DNA from: an uncultured Lachnospiraceae bacterium
GTDB lineage: Bacteria; Bacillota; Clostridia; Lachnospirales; Lachnospiraceae
DNA: 21,429 nucleotides
Reading direction: 5' to 3'
Assembly: GCA_910577065.1 (NCBI GenBank)
Contig: CAJTLD010000027.1
Location: forward strand, 3,338 to 24,766
Position numbers and translations under genes: made by a program. Below, piece by piece: positions 7,546-15,831 of this stretch; position 1 is the first letter of the stretch, and the number at the start of each line of letters is the position of its first letter. The notes under the pieces are model-generated. The model was not told the origin of the DNA, searched no databases, and saw only the letters and a program-made list of their open reading frames with translations.

Positions 7546-9801
7546 ATGGAACTGACTGAAATTGTAAAAGAAAGGTGCAATAAATCCATAAAAGACTGCA
7601 CCAACGCGCAATTGTATGACGCATTACTGGAACTGACGCAGAAGATGGCGTCAAAAGAAGAGAGCGGCGCCGGTAAAAGGAAGCTCTATTATATTTCCGC
7701 AGAATTTTTAATCGGAAAGCTGTTGTCCAACAATCTGATTAACCTGGGCATTTATGACGACGTGAAGAAACTTCTTGAGGATAACGGCAAAAGCTTAGCG
7801 GAAATCGAGGATATGGAACCGGAACCGTCATTGGGGAACGGCGGGTTGGGAAGGCTTGCCGCCTGCTTTTTGGATTCCATTGCAACGCTGGGCTTAAACG
7901 GCGACGGTATCGGGTTAAACTACCACTATGGGCTGTTTCGCCAGGTGTTTGAAAACTGCCTGCAGAAGGAGACGCCAAATCCCTGGATGGAAGACGAAAG
8001 CTGGCTGATAAAAACAGACGTGGTTTACCCAATCCAATTTGGCGGTTTTACGTTAAATTCCAGGATGTATGATATTCTTGTAACCGGGTATGGCAGCCGC
8101 ACCACAAGGCTGCACCTGTTTGATGTGGAAACGGTTGACGAAAGCCTTGTAAAAGAAGGCATTGATTTCGATAAAGAAGATATAGCGAAGAACCTGACAT
8201 TATTTTTGTATCCGGATGACAGCGACGACGAGGGACGTCTGCTGCGCGTGTACCAGCAGTACTTTATGGTAAGCAGCGGCGCGAGGCTCATTCTCGACGA
8301 AGCGGTATCAAGAGGCTCAGACCTCCATGATTTGTATCGTTATGCGACCATTCAGATTAACGATACGCATCCTACTATGGTCATTCCGGAACTGATCCGT
8401 CTTTTAATGGAACGCGGCATTTTAATGGATGAAGCGATTGATATTGTATCTAAGACCTGCGCGTATACCAACCATACGATTTTGGCTGAAGCATTGGAGA
8501 AATGGCCGATGCATTATCTAAAGAAAGCGGTTCCGCAGCTTGTGCCGATTATTTGTGAATTGAATAACCGTGTAGTAAAGAAATACCGCGACGAGTCCGT
8601 TTATATTATTGACGATGAACAGAGAGTACATATGGCGCATATAGATATCCATTACGGATACAGTGTCAACGGCGTCGCTTACCTGCACACGGAGATTTTG
8701 AAAAATTCCGAACTGAATCATTTTTACCGGATTTATCCGGAGAAATTTAACAATAAGACAAATGGAATTACGTTTCGCCGCTGGCTTTTGCACTGCAATC
8801 ACAGGTTGACTTCCCTGATTGAAGATCTGATAGGGCCGGGCTTTAAAAAAGACGCGATGGAACTTCATAAGCTGGCTGATTTTGCGGAAGATCACGCCGT
8901 ACTGGATCGCCTTCTTGGGGTGAAAGCCGACTGCAAGGCGGAATTAAAAGATTATCTAAAGCAGACGCAGAATCTTGTACTAAATGAAAATTCCATTTTT
9001 GATATTCAGATTAAGCGCCTGCATGAATATAAACGGCAGCAGATGAACGCGCTGTATGTGATTAACAAATATTTCGAGATCAAAGAAGGCAAGAAACCGG
9101 CTACTCCGATTACCGTGCTGTTCGGGGCAAAGGCAGCTCCGGCTTATATTATTGCCAAGGATATTATTCATTTGATTCTCTGCCTGCAGCAGCTGATAAA
9201 CAACGACCCGGAAGTTTCGCCGTACTTAAACGTGGTGATGGTGGAAAACTACAACGTCACTTTGGCTGAAAAGCTGATTCCGGCGGCGGATATCCACGAG
9301 CAGATTTCTCTTGCTTCCAAAGAGGCGAGCGGCACAAGCAATATGAAATTCATGTTAAACGGCGCGGTTGCTTTAGGGACGATGGACGGCGCCAATGTGG
9401 AAATTGCCGATTTGGTCGGGGAAGATAATATTTACATTTTCGGCGAATCCAGCGATACGGTGATTGAACATTACAAAAAAGCGGATTATGTATCGAAGAA
9501 TTATTATGACAGCGATCCGGTTATCAAACGGGCCGTAGATTTTATTATAAGCAAAGAACTGCTTTCTATTGGACAAAAAGAAAATTTAGAACGCCTGTAT
9601 CAGGAGCTTTTGAACAAAGACTGGTTTATGACGCTTTTGGATTTGAAGTCTTATATAGAAGAAAAGGAAAAAGCGTTCCGGGATTATGAAAACCGCAGGG
9701 CATGGGCCAGAAAAATGCTTCTTAATATCAGTAAGGCGGGTTTCTTCTCTTCTGACAGGACCATTGCACAGTATAATGAAGAAGTCTGGAAACTGGATTA
9801 A
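7546..9801 (+). CDS. glgP: Glycogen/starch/alpha-glucan phosphorylase
   Basis: A 751-aa GT35 enzyme (EC 2.4.1.1) that removes glucose-1-phosphate from non-reducing ends of glycogen or maltodextrin in the cytoplasm. Hallmarks: LGNGGLGRLAACFLDS at 97-112 (active-site and cofactor region), GLNYHYGLFRQ at 123-133, IQIKRLHEYKRQQMNAL, and the pyridoxal-phosphate signature EASGTSNMKF with the cofactor lysine at Lys601, followed by GTMDGANVEI. It is slightly shorter than the roughly 800-aa enterobacterial enzymes, mainly at the N terminus; no catalytic block is missing. GGAGG lies 6 bases before the ATG. It is monocistronic: a promoter sits just upstream and a probable terminator after it, and no other glycogen gene is nearby. 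Confidence 0.97.
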   Translation: MELTEIVKERCNKSIKDCTNAQLYDALLELTQKMASKEESGAGKRKLYYISAEFLIGKLLSNNLINLGIYDDVKKLLEDNGKSLAEIEDMEPEPSLGNGGLGRLAACFLDSIATLGLNGDGIGLNYHYGLFRQVFENCLQKETPNPWMEDESWLIKTDVVYPIQFGGFTLNSRMYDILVTGYGSRTTRLHLFDVETVDESLVKEGIDFDKEDIAKNLTLFLYPDDSDDEGRLLRVYQQYFMVSSGARLILDEAVSRGSDLHDLYRYATIQINDTHPTMVIPELIRLLMERGILMDEAIDIVSKTCAYTNHTILAEALEKWPMHYLKKAVPQLVPIICELNNRVVKKYRDESVYIIDDEQRVHMAHIDIHYGYSVNGVAYLHTEILKNSELNHFYRIYPEKFNNKTNGITFRRWLLHCNHRLTSLIEDLIGPGFKKDAMELHKLADFAEDHAVLDRLLGVKADCKAELKDYLKQTQNLVLNENSIFDIQIKRLHEYKRQQMNALYVINKYFEIKEGKKPATPITVLFGAKAAPAYIIAKDIIHLILCLQQLINNDPEVSPYLNVVMVENYNVTLAEKLIPAADIHEQISLASKEASGTSNMKFMLNGAVALGTMDGANVEIADLVGEDNIYIFGESSDTVIEHYKKADYVSKNYYDSDPVIKRAVDFIISKELLSIGQKENLERLYQELLNKDWFMTLLDLKSYIEEKEKAFRDYENRRAWARKMLLNISKAGFFSSDRTIAQYNEEVWKLD

Positions 9802-9870
9802 ATTAACCGGATCTGGAAAGAATTTCGTATTGCATATTAAAAGAGGATCGGCTAGAATAAGTACAGGCAT

Positions 9871-9925
9871 TTTCCTGTAATAAGCTAAATAAGCGCATAC
9901 AGGAAATATGTAATAATTTTTGGGG
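9871..9925 (+). terminator. Possible terminator after glgP
   Basis: TTTCCTGTA (9871-9879) pairs perfectly with TACAGGAAA (9898-9906), with a T-rich stretch downstream (9917-9921). The loop is 18 bases and the T-run starts 10 bases after the stem, so it is a weak or atypical terminator. ACAGG at 9863-9867 could pair instead with CCTGT at 9874-9878. Confidence 0.45.
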
Positions 9926-9995
9926 GAAGGCTGCATAAATTATATGCCAGATTTCACAAATCCCAAAAAAGTGATTAAAATAATACAATTACTAT

Positions 9996-10024
9996 TTGAC
10001 CTTTTTTGCTATTTGGTGTAGAGT
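9996..10024 (+). promoter_or_regulatory. Promoter of the Big_2 surface protein gene
   Basis: -35 TTGACC (9996-10001), 17 bases, then -10 TAGAGT (10019-10024) with TG immediately before it. It is spaced as a sigma-A promoter and lies about 50 bases ahead of ATG 10074. It may also drive the downstream polysaccharide operon if transcription passes the terminator at 14407. Confidence 0.65.
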
Positions 10025-10073
10025 AAAAGGGATTAGATAATTGTATCAAAAAATGAAAAGGAGGAATGGGGAT

Positions 10074-13000
10074 ATGGAGAGGAAAACAATGCCCAGAATT
10101 ATGGCACTGCTGCTTGCCGTTGTATTGACTTGTACCAGTATCTTTACAGTACCGATAGACGTACAGGCGGCAGCCAATCCCACAAAAATCACATTATCAG
10201 CAACGAAAAAGACTTTGTGTGTAGGAAAGAACTTTTCGCTGAAGGTGAAGTCGGTAAGCCCGAGCGGAGCTTCCAAAGCAGTTACATACAAATCAAGCAA
10301 CAAAAAAGTCGCTACCGTAAATGCAAAAGGAAAAGTTTCCGGTATAGCAGAAGGAAAAGCGACCATTACGGTAACATCCAAGGCAAATAAAAAGGTAAAA
10401 GCAAAATGTACCGTTACCGTAAAAAAGGGAGTGGAAGTAATCCAGACGGCTTCTTCCATGATTATGCAAAAAGGAAAAAGTATCAATCTAAGATATGATA
10501 TTACACCGAATAAGGGCGTTAATAAGAAGCTTACGTTTAAATCCAACAAACCAAAAATCGTAAAAGTCAGCAAGAAAGGCAAACTGACCGCAAAGAAAGT
10601 CGGAAAAGCTAAAATTACTGTAAAATCAGCTGACGGCGGCGCAAAAAAAGTTGTAAAAGTAACCGTAAAGAAGAACATTAAGCCGGTTAAGCTTGTAACT
10701 TTGGATCTGTCGGAGCTGGCTTTATTGAAGGGCGGCAGCGAGACGCTGCACGCGTCTGTAACGCCTTCCAACGCGACTCAGAAGAAAGTGTATTTTGTTT
10801 CTTCCGATACCAGCGTAGCAAGGGTAAACAATGCCGGAAGGGTTGTTGCCAAAGGCGTTGGTACGGCCAAAATTTATGCATACGCTGCTGACAGCGTTGC
10901 AAACAGGGCGGTTTGTACCGTAACGGTTACTGAGCCGACTGTTACTCCGATTATTGAAGTTCCGGTAACCGGCGTCAGCTTAGACCGCACATCGCTGGAA
11001 CTGGAAGAAGGCGCGGCTGCCGAGCAGCTGAAAGCGACGATTACCCCTGCGGACGCATCTTATCCGGCAGTAACCTGGGAAAGCAGCGACGTTTCCGTTG
11101 CGACCGTAGAAAACGGCCTGGTTACCCCGATCAAAGCAGGTAAGGCAGATATTACCGTAACAACGGCAGACGGCGGCTATAAGGCAGTCTGCAGCGTAAC
11201 CGTAAAAGCGAAATATGTTCCGGTGGAAAAAGTGATTTTAGCTCCGGAAATGACATTGAAAGCAGGCGAAACGACAGAACCGCTTGTGATGGCGGTGCTT
11301 CCGTCTAACGCAACAAACCAGGCGGTTGTCTGGGAAAGCAGCGACGAGGATATTGCGACGGTATCCGCAAACGGTGAAGTGCATGCGGTAAAATCAGGCA
11401 GGGCAACCGTTACCGTAACTACCGTAGACGGACAGAAGACAGCGACATGTTCCGTTATCGTAGAAGCCGGCGGGGCTGTCAGCGTAACAGGCATAGAAGT
11501 AACGCCGAAAACAGGCGATTTAGTGGTGGGCGGCCAGGCGCTTCAGTTAAATGCAGAAGTAACGCCGTCTAACGCAACGGACAAGAGCGTAGTTTGGGCA
11601 AGTTCAAATCCGCAGGTTGCAAGCGTATCGCGTACCGGCGGCCTTGTAAGCCCGCTTAAGAAGGGTACGGCAATTATTTATGCGGAATCTGCAAACGGTA
11701 TCAGGGACTGGTGCGAAGTAACAGTTCGCCAGCCGTTAATGAACGTTACCATGGATCAGGCCGCGTTGACATTAAAAGAAGGCGGTCAGTCGAACCTGAT
11801 TGCAACGTTAAATCCGCTGGATGCAGATGTGGAATCTGTAGAGTGGACTGCCGGCAGCAATGCCGTAGCAATCGTAACGGATAATGTTGCTGCAGACGGC
11901 AAGGCATATGCGCTTGTTCAGGCAAAAGCAGTAACGCAGTCTCCGGTAAACGTTACCGTTACCGTAAGGACGGCGGACGGCGGCGCATATACCGCAGAAT
12001 GCGCAGTGACGGTAGAACCGGTAGATGTAACAGGCGTTAAGCTGGCTCCGGGTTCTGCAAAACTGATTACAGGCGAAACCATGCAGTTTGAACTGATACC
12101 TCAGCCGGGCAATGCAAAAATCGATCCGGCCACAGTATCATGGAGCGGTACAAACGAGTATGTTACGGTAGATGAGAAGACGGGCCTTGTTACAGCGAAA
12201 GCGGCAGGCCGGGCTACGATTACCGCTACAATTCCGAACGTGGAGCCGGCAACGGCAACCGTAACGGTTGTGAATGCGGGCGGTACGGAACAGCCGGTTC
12301 ACAGCATCACGCTTGATCGTCAGAATCTGTCTCTTGCAGTAGGAGCAGATGCGGCTACACTTACGGCAACCACGGATCCGGCAGGCGCAGAAGTAACATG
12401 GGAAAGCGGAGATCCAAGCGTGGCGACTGTTGCCGGAGGCGTTGTAACTCCGGTAGGCGCTGGCAAGACGACCATTGTTGCAGCCGCAGGCGGCAAGGTG
12501 GCGACATGTGAAGTAACTGTTTATAAGGCGCTGACAAGCGTTAGCGACATAGAAGGAAAAGATACCATTAACGTAGGCAGCCGCGAGGAACTTACGGTTA
12601 CGCTTACACCGGCCGACGCGACGATCGGAAGCGTTCAATGGGAAAGCAGCAATGAGGAAGCCGTTACTGTTGTTTCGGACGGCCAGGCAGATGCAGAAGG
12701 CAAGATTCATGCATATGTTTATGCCGCTAAGACCGGTTCGTCAACGATTACCGTAACGATTACGGCAGGCGACGGCACAGAAGTAACAAAAGAATTTGAA
12801 TTGACGTCCACAACGGATGCGATTCCTGTTCCGCTGACCGGCATCTATTTTGTAAGGGATCAGCTTACCTTAGAACCGGGTGAAACATTGAAGCAGCCGT
12901 TGAAGGTACTTTATACTCCGGATGACACGACGGAAGCGCCGCAGATCACCTGGAGCTGCAAGGAAGGCGGAACGGAAGGAATTACCGTAGACGATAAAGG

Positions 13001-14387
13001 CGTCGTATCGGTTGCTGAAAACGTACAGCGCGGTTCGGCTGTAATTGTAGCTACCGCAGTAAATGAAGCAGGCGAGACGCTTACAGCGGAACTTACCGTA
13101 ATTGTTGGCAGCGTGATTACAAACATCGAAATGGATGAAACCATGCAGATGCTGTTAGGTGAAGAAAAACAGCTTACGCCGGTGATTACTCCGGAAAATG
13201 CACCGGATAAGACGGTATACTGGATCAGCACGGATCCGGAAGTTGCGGAAGTGGATGCGGAAGGCGTGGTTACCGCAAAGGCAGTCGGTGAGACTACAAT
13301 TATTGCAGTGACAAAAGACGGCGGTTTACAGGCGCGCTGCAAGGTAACGGTCAACAGAGATACATTGGACGTTGAGAAAATCACTCTGGATCAGGAAAAA
13401 CTGGATGTAAACCTGAATGAAGGGCAGTTTGAACTGAACGCAACCGTGGATCCGGCAGGCGCAGCCACATCGGATCTGAAGCTTACATGGACGGCAACTC
13501 CTGAGGGCGTGGTAGAAATCGTACCGAGTGAAGATACGCTTTCCGCGGTAGTGAAGCTGAAAGATATTGGAAATAAAGACAGTGCTGTTGTTACGATTAC
13601 AGCAGCAGCGCCGAACGGCGTATCCGCTGCATGTGAAGTAACTATACATCACAGGAAAAAAGTGGAACCAGAACTGGAAGAAAATAGCTTGGGAGATGTG
13701 GTGCTCTGTAAGTATACGCTGGGAAAGGATGCGGATTCATATCAGATTACAAGGGATCTCGGAGACGGCAAAGAGCCGCTGAACTATGACATACTGACGT
13801 CGGATATAGAACATGATTATGATTGGCTTATGACCCAGTTTAAGCCGGAAAATTATGATAATAATTTCCTGAAGAAGTATTGGAACAAATTTGACTGGGA
13901 TAATCTGGTAAGCCACAGCAATATTTTACAGGGCTTGCTTGGAAACCTGATGTTCAAAGGCGAGGATATCGACGTTAAGGTGACTTCTTCCACAAGAATT
14001 ACCATTACCATCAAGAAGGGCGGAAAGACGAAGGAGATCTTCGTAGATCGCATCGACCATGCAGACGGATCGGATCTGGTTATCATTGACGGAAGCAGAC
14101 GGATCACACTGACGGATATTGAAATTGCCAATGAAAACGATGTGGTTACCATTGACGCGACAGCAGACGTCTTAAATGGAATGAAACTGCAGATGATTAT
14201 TTCCAGAACAAGTTTTGTGCTCAAAACAGATGGCAGCACAACGCTTAAAGCAGAGATCACGGAAGATGGTTATACATTGATCTTCAATGTTCCGGATATG
14301 AGAAAATTGATGAACCTCTTTGACTATGACGTTGATTTTGAGAAAATTAAAATCTTTGCCGTTTACGATGCAGTAAAAGAGTCGTAA
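10074..14387 (+). CDS. Giant secreted surface protein with about 13 Big_2 Ig-like domains
   Basis: 1437 aa from ATG 10074, 9 bases after AAAAGGAGG (10056-10064). Residues 1-31 form a signal peptide (MALLLAVVLTCTSIFTV, cleavage near DVQA). About 13 tandem Big_2 domains of roughly 85 residues fill 36-1204. Each shows the family pattern: a start like VTGVSLDRTSLEL, a middle like AVTWESSDVSVATV, G-V-T-A-K-x-G, and an end like ATITVTTADGG..CSVTV. The first two or three are extremely lysine-rich (domain 1 has about 20 Lys and one Glu); later ones are acidic. Residues 1205-1437 form a C-terminal domain of unknown family. There is no LPxTG, C-terminal TM, or SLH or choline-binding repeats. The likely role is an adhesin or wall-associated scaffold; the basic N-terminal domains may hold it to anionic wall polymers (inference). 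The sortase downstream may or may not act on it. Confidence 0.9.
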   Translation: MERKTMPRIMALLLAVVLTCTSIFTVPIDVQAAANPTKITLSATKKTLCVGKNFSLKVKSVSPSGASKAVTYKSSNKKVATVNAKGKVSGIAEGKATITVTSKANKKVKAKCTVTVKKGVEVIQTASSMIMQKGKSINLRYDITPNKGVNKKLTFKSNKPKIVKVSKKGKLTAKKVGKAKITVKSADGGAKKVVKVTVKKNIKPVKLVTLDLSELALLKGGSETLHASVTPSNATQKKVYFVSSDTSVARVNNAGRVVAKGVGTAKIYAYAADSVANRAVCTVTVTEPTVTPIIEVPVTGVSLDRTSLELEEGAAAEQLKATITPADASYPAVTWESSDVSVATVENGLVTPIKAGKADITVTTADGGYKAVCSVTVKAKYVPVEKVILAPEMTLKAGETTEPLVMAVLPSNATNQAVVWESSDEDIATVSANGEVHAVKSGRATVTVTTVDGQKTATCSVIVEAGGAVSVTGIEVTPKTGDLVVGGQALQLNAEVTPSNATDKSVVWASSNPQVASVSRTGGLVSPLKKGTAIIYAESANGIRDWCEVTVRQPLMNVTMDQAALTLKEGGQSNLIATLNPLDADVESVEWTAGSNAVAIVTDNVAADGKAYALVQAKAVTQSPVNVTVTVRTADGGAYTAECAVTVEPVDVTGVKLAPGSAKLITGETMQFELIPQPGNAKIDPATVSWSGTNEYVTVDEKTGLVTAKAAGRATITATIPNVEPATATVTVVNAGGTEQPVHSITLDRQNLSLAVGADAATLTATTDPAGAEVTWESGDPSVATVAGGVVTPVGAGKTTIVAAAGGKVATCEVTVYKALTSVSDIEGKDTINVGSREELTVTLTPADATIGSVQWESSNEEAVTVVSDGQADAEGKIHAYVYAAKTGSSTITVTITAGDGTEVTKEFELTSTTDAIPVPLTGIYFVRDQLTLEPGETLKQPLKVLYTPDDTTEAPQITWSCKEGGTEGITVDDKGVVSVAENVQRGSAVIVATAVNEAGETLTAELTVIVGSVITNIEMDETMQMLLGEEKQLTPVITPENAPDKTVYWISTDPEVAEVDAEGVVTAKAVGETTIIAVTKDGGLQARCKVTVNRDTLDVEKITLDQEKLDVNLNEGQFELNATVDPAGAATSDLKLTWTATPEGVVEIVPSEDTLSAVVKLKDIGNKDSAVVTITAAAPNGVSAACEVTIHHRKKVEPELEENSLGDVVLCKYTLGKDADSYQITRDLGDGKEPLNYDILTSDIEHDYDWLMTQFKPENYDNNFLKKYWNKFDWDNLVSHSNILQGLLGNLMFKGEDIDVKVTSSTRITITIKKGGKTKEIFVDRIDHADGSDLVIIDGSRRITLTDIEIANENDVVTIDATADVLNGMKLQMIISRTSFVLKTDGSTTLKAEITEDGYTLIFNVPDMRKLMNLFDYDVDFEKIKIFAVYDAVKES

Positions 14388-14406
14388 AGATTAAAACAAT
14401 CCTTGA

Positions 14407-14437
14407 AATGCTCCGGGATGTGTCCCGGGGCATTTTT
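14407..14437 (+). terminator. Strong intrinsic terminator, also a possible attenuator of the polysaccharide operon
   Basis: AATGCTCCGGGA (14407-14418), loop TGTG, TCCCGGGGCATT (14423-14434), then T's to 14437. The stem is 12 bp with one G-U pair and very GC-rich. It ends only 17 bases before the ATG of the sortase fusion gene, so a separate promoter for that operon would have to lie upstream of the hairpin. Confidence 0.9.
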
Positions 14438-14454
14438 GGGGAAAGGAAATTTCT

Positions 14455-15828
14455 ATGTGGAAAAGAAAACTGGCAGGAACTGTAGCTGTACTCGGCCTTT
14501 TGCTGGGCAGCGCCATTCCTGTATACGCCGGAGATATCAACGCAGAAGAACAGCGTATTATAGATTATTACAACGGTACCGTAACATATGAAGGAAAAAC
14601 CTATTACTTTGCCGAATGGGGAAAGCAGAAAGCCTATAACAAGCTGATGGAAGACGATGTGGATTTGACGGCGGTTCAGGTGGACTCTGCAATCCGGCAG
14701 GCAAACGCGAATTTAAAGCGGGGAATTGACGAAGGGTATTTGGTTGAGGTTACGGAGAACGGAGCCGACACACAAGAGCCGGATACACAAACGCCGGATT
14801 CGGACGGCAAAGGCGAGGGTTCCGGCGCTCCTGAACAAAATCTGCCCGAAGGATCCGGGGAAGATATGACGGGTGCAGACGCTTCCCAGGAAGAACTGAC
14901 AGAGCAAAAGCCGTTTTATCCGGACGATACAAATTCGAATGTACAAAAGCTTTTGGATCAGGCCCTGGAAGAAGGGGATTACGCCGATATCAAAATCAGC
15001 GATAAAAAGACGGAAGACGGCCAGGACGGCAAACGGGCGGTTACAGTAGAGCAGTACTTAAAAGGAACCGTGGATATTTTGGATAATGATGGGAATGTCA
15101 TACTTTCATCTGGCCTTCCGATTAAAAATACCGGATACTATACCGGAGGAATTGTACTGGCAGTTGTGGTGTTTGCCGCTATTCTCTGCGGGGCATTCGC
15201 AGTTGTTACAGTGAAAAAGAAAAAAGGATATTTTATTATGCCTGTACTTACTACAGTTGCCGGAATTGCAGTAATTGCGGTTTTTGCAGGAGGCTTTTTG
15301 GAAAGCCAGACAGGAAAATGGAATGCGCTTTGGATTTCGGGCGCGCCGGAATACGTTTATGCGGCAGAATCCGAAAACCAGGCTGCGACTGGGAGCGCTC
15401 CGGAAGTCCTTCCGCTGCCGGGCGAACAGTACGGAGAAATTCTCTGTGATGAAATCGGGTTAAAAGCCCCTTTGTATTATGGAGATACGGAAGAAATTTT
15501 GGAAAAAGGTGCGGGAACCTATGCGGGCGGCAGCTTGCCGGGAAGAGGCGGCAGCGTTCTTGTGGGAGGACATGACGTCACCTATTTTGCACCATTGGAG
15601 TCGGTACGCAAGGGAATGATCCTTACGTTAAAGACAGGCGACGGACAGTACGGATACGAAGTGACAGATACGCAGATTATGGATGTGAAGGAGTATAAGG
15701 AACGTAAGCCGGAAACAGAAGAACTGACGCTGTATACCTGTTATCCGTTCGGAAAGGAAGGCGTACTTCGGAATGAGCGGTTCTTTGTATATGCAAAAAA
15801 AGTGTCCGGGCCGGAAATTGGAGAGTAA
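14455..15828 (+). CDS. Sortase fused to an N-terminal extracellular domain (two-TM architecture)
   Basis: 457 aa, ATG 14455, with AAAGGA at 14442-14447. Signal peptide 1-25 (VYA cleavage). An extracellular helical-looking domain spans about 27-100 (INAEEQRIIDYYNGT, DDVDLTAVQVDSAIRQANAN), then an acidic, Gly/Ser/Pro-rich linker (103-152), a second segment to about 228, TM1 (about 231-252), a KKKK cytoplasmic turn (254-257), TM2 (about 260-282), and a sortase catalytic domain from about 320 to 450. Catalytic residues: His373 in VLVGGHDVTYF, Cys429 in LTLYTCYP, Arg442 in NERFFVYAK. The topology is consistent, with both folded parts outside. Sortases are cysteine transpeptidases that cut sorting motifs and join proteins to the wall or to pili; this one best fits class C/D-like enzymes, with the class uncertain. 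It heads a capsule operon and I see no LPxTG-type substrate in the window. The N-terminal domain family is not identified. Confidence 0.85.
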   Translation: MWKRKLAGTVAVLGLLLGSAIPVYAGDINAEEQRIIDYYNGTVTYEGKTYYFAEWGKQKAYNKLMEDDVDLTAVQVDSAIRQANANLKRGIDEGYLVEVTENGADTQEPDTQTPDSDGKGEGSGAPEQNLPEGSGEDMTGADASQEELTEQKPFYPDDTNSNVQKLLDQALEEGDYADIKISDKKTEDGQDGKRAVTVEQYLKGTVDILDNDGNVILSSGLPIKNTGYYTGGIVLAVVVFAAILCGAFAVVTVKKKKGYFIMPVLTTVAGIAVIAVFAGGFLESQTGKWNALWISGAPEYVYAAESENQAATGSAPEVLPLPGEQYGEILCDEIGLKAPLYYGDTEEILEKGAGTYAGGSLPGRGGSVLVGGHDVTYFAPLESVRKGMILTLKTGDGQYGYEVTDTQIMDVKEYKERKPETEELTLYTCYPFGKEGVLRNERFFVYAKKVSGPEIGE

Positions 15829-15831
15829 TAC

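Noticed and set aside
9944..10021. A 25-residue open frame (MPDFTNPKKVIKIIQLL...)
   Set aside because: No good ribosome site, and it overlaps the -35 and -10 of the Big_2 promoter, so it is unlikely to be translated.
10046..10771. A 241-codon open frame antisense to the start of the Big_2 gene, and similar ones at 12138-12710 and 12911-13384
   Set aside because: They arise from the repetitive Lys, Thr and Val codons of the Big_2 array read backwards; there is no ribosome site or family pattern, and the sense strand is a clear gene.
10170..13680. Recurring ACCGTAAC-type words that look like DNA repeats or a CRISPR-like array
   Set aside because: They are codons for the TVTV strand ending each Big_2 domain; units are about 255 bases, divergent and protein-coding throughout.
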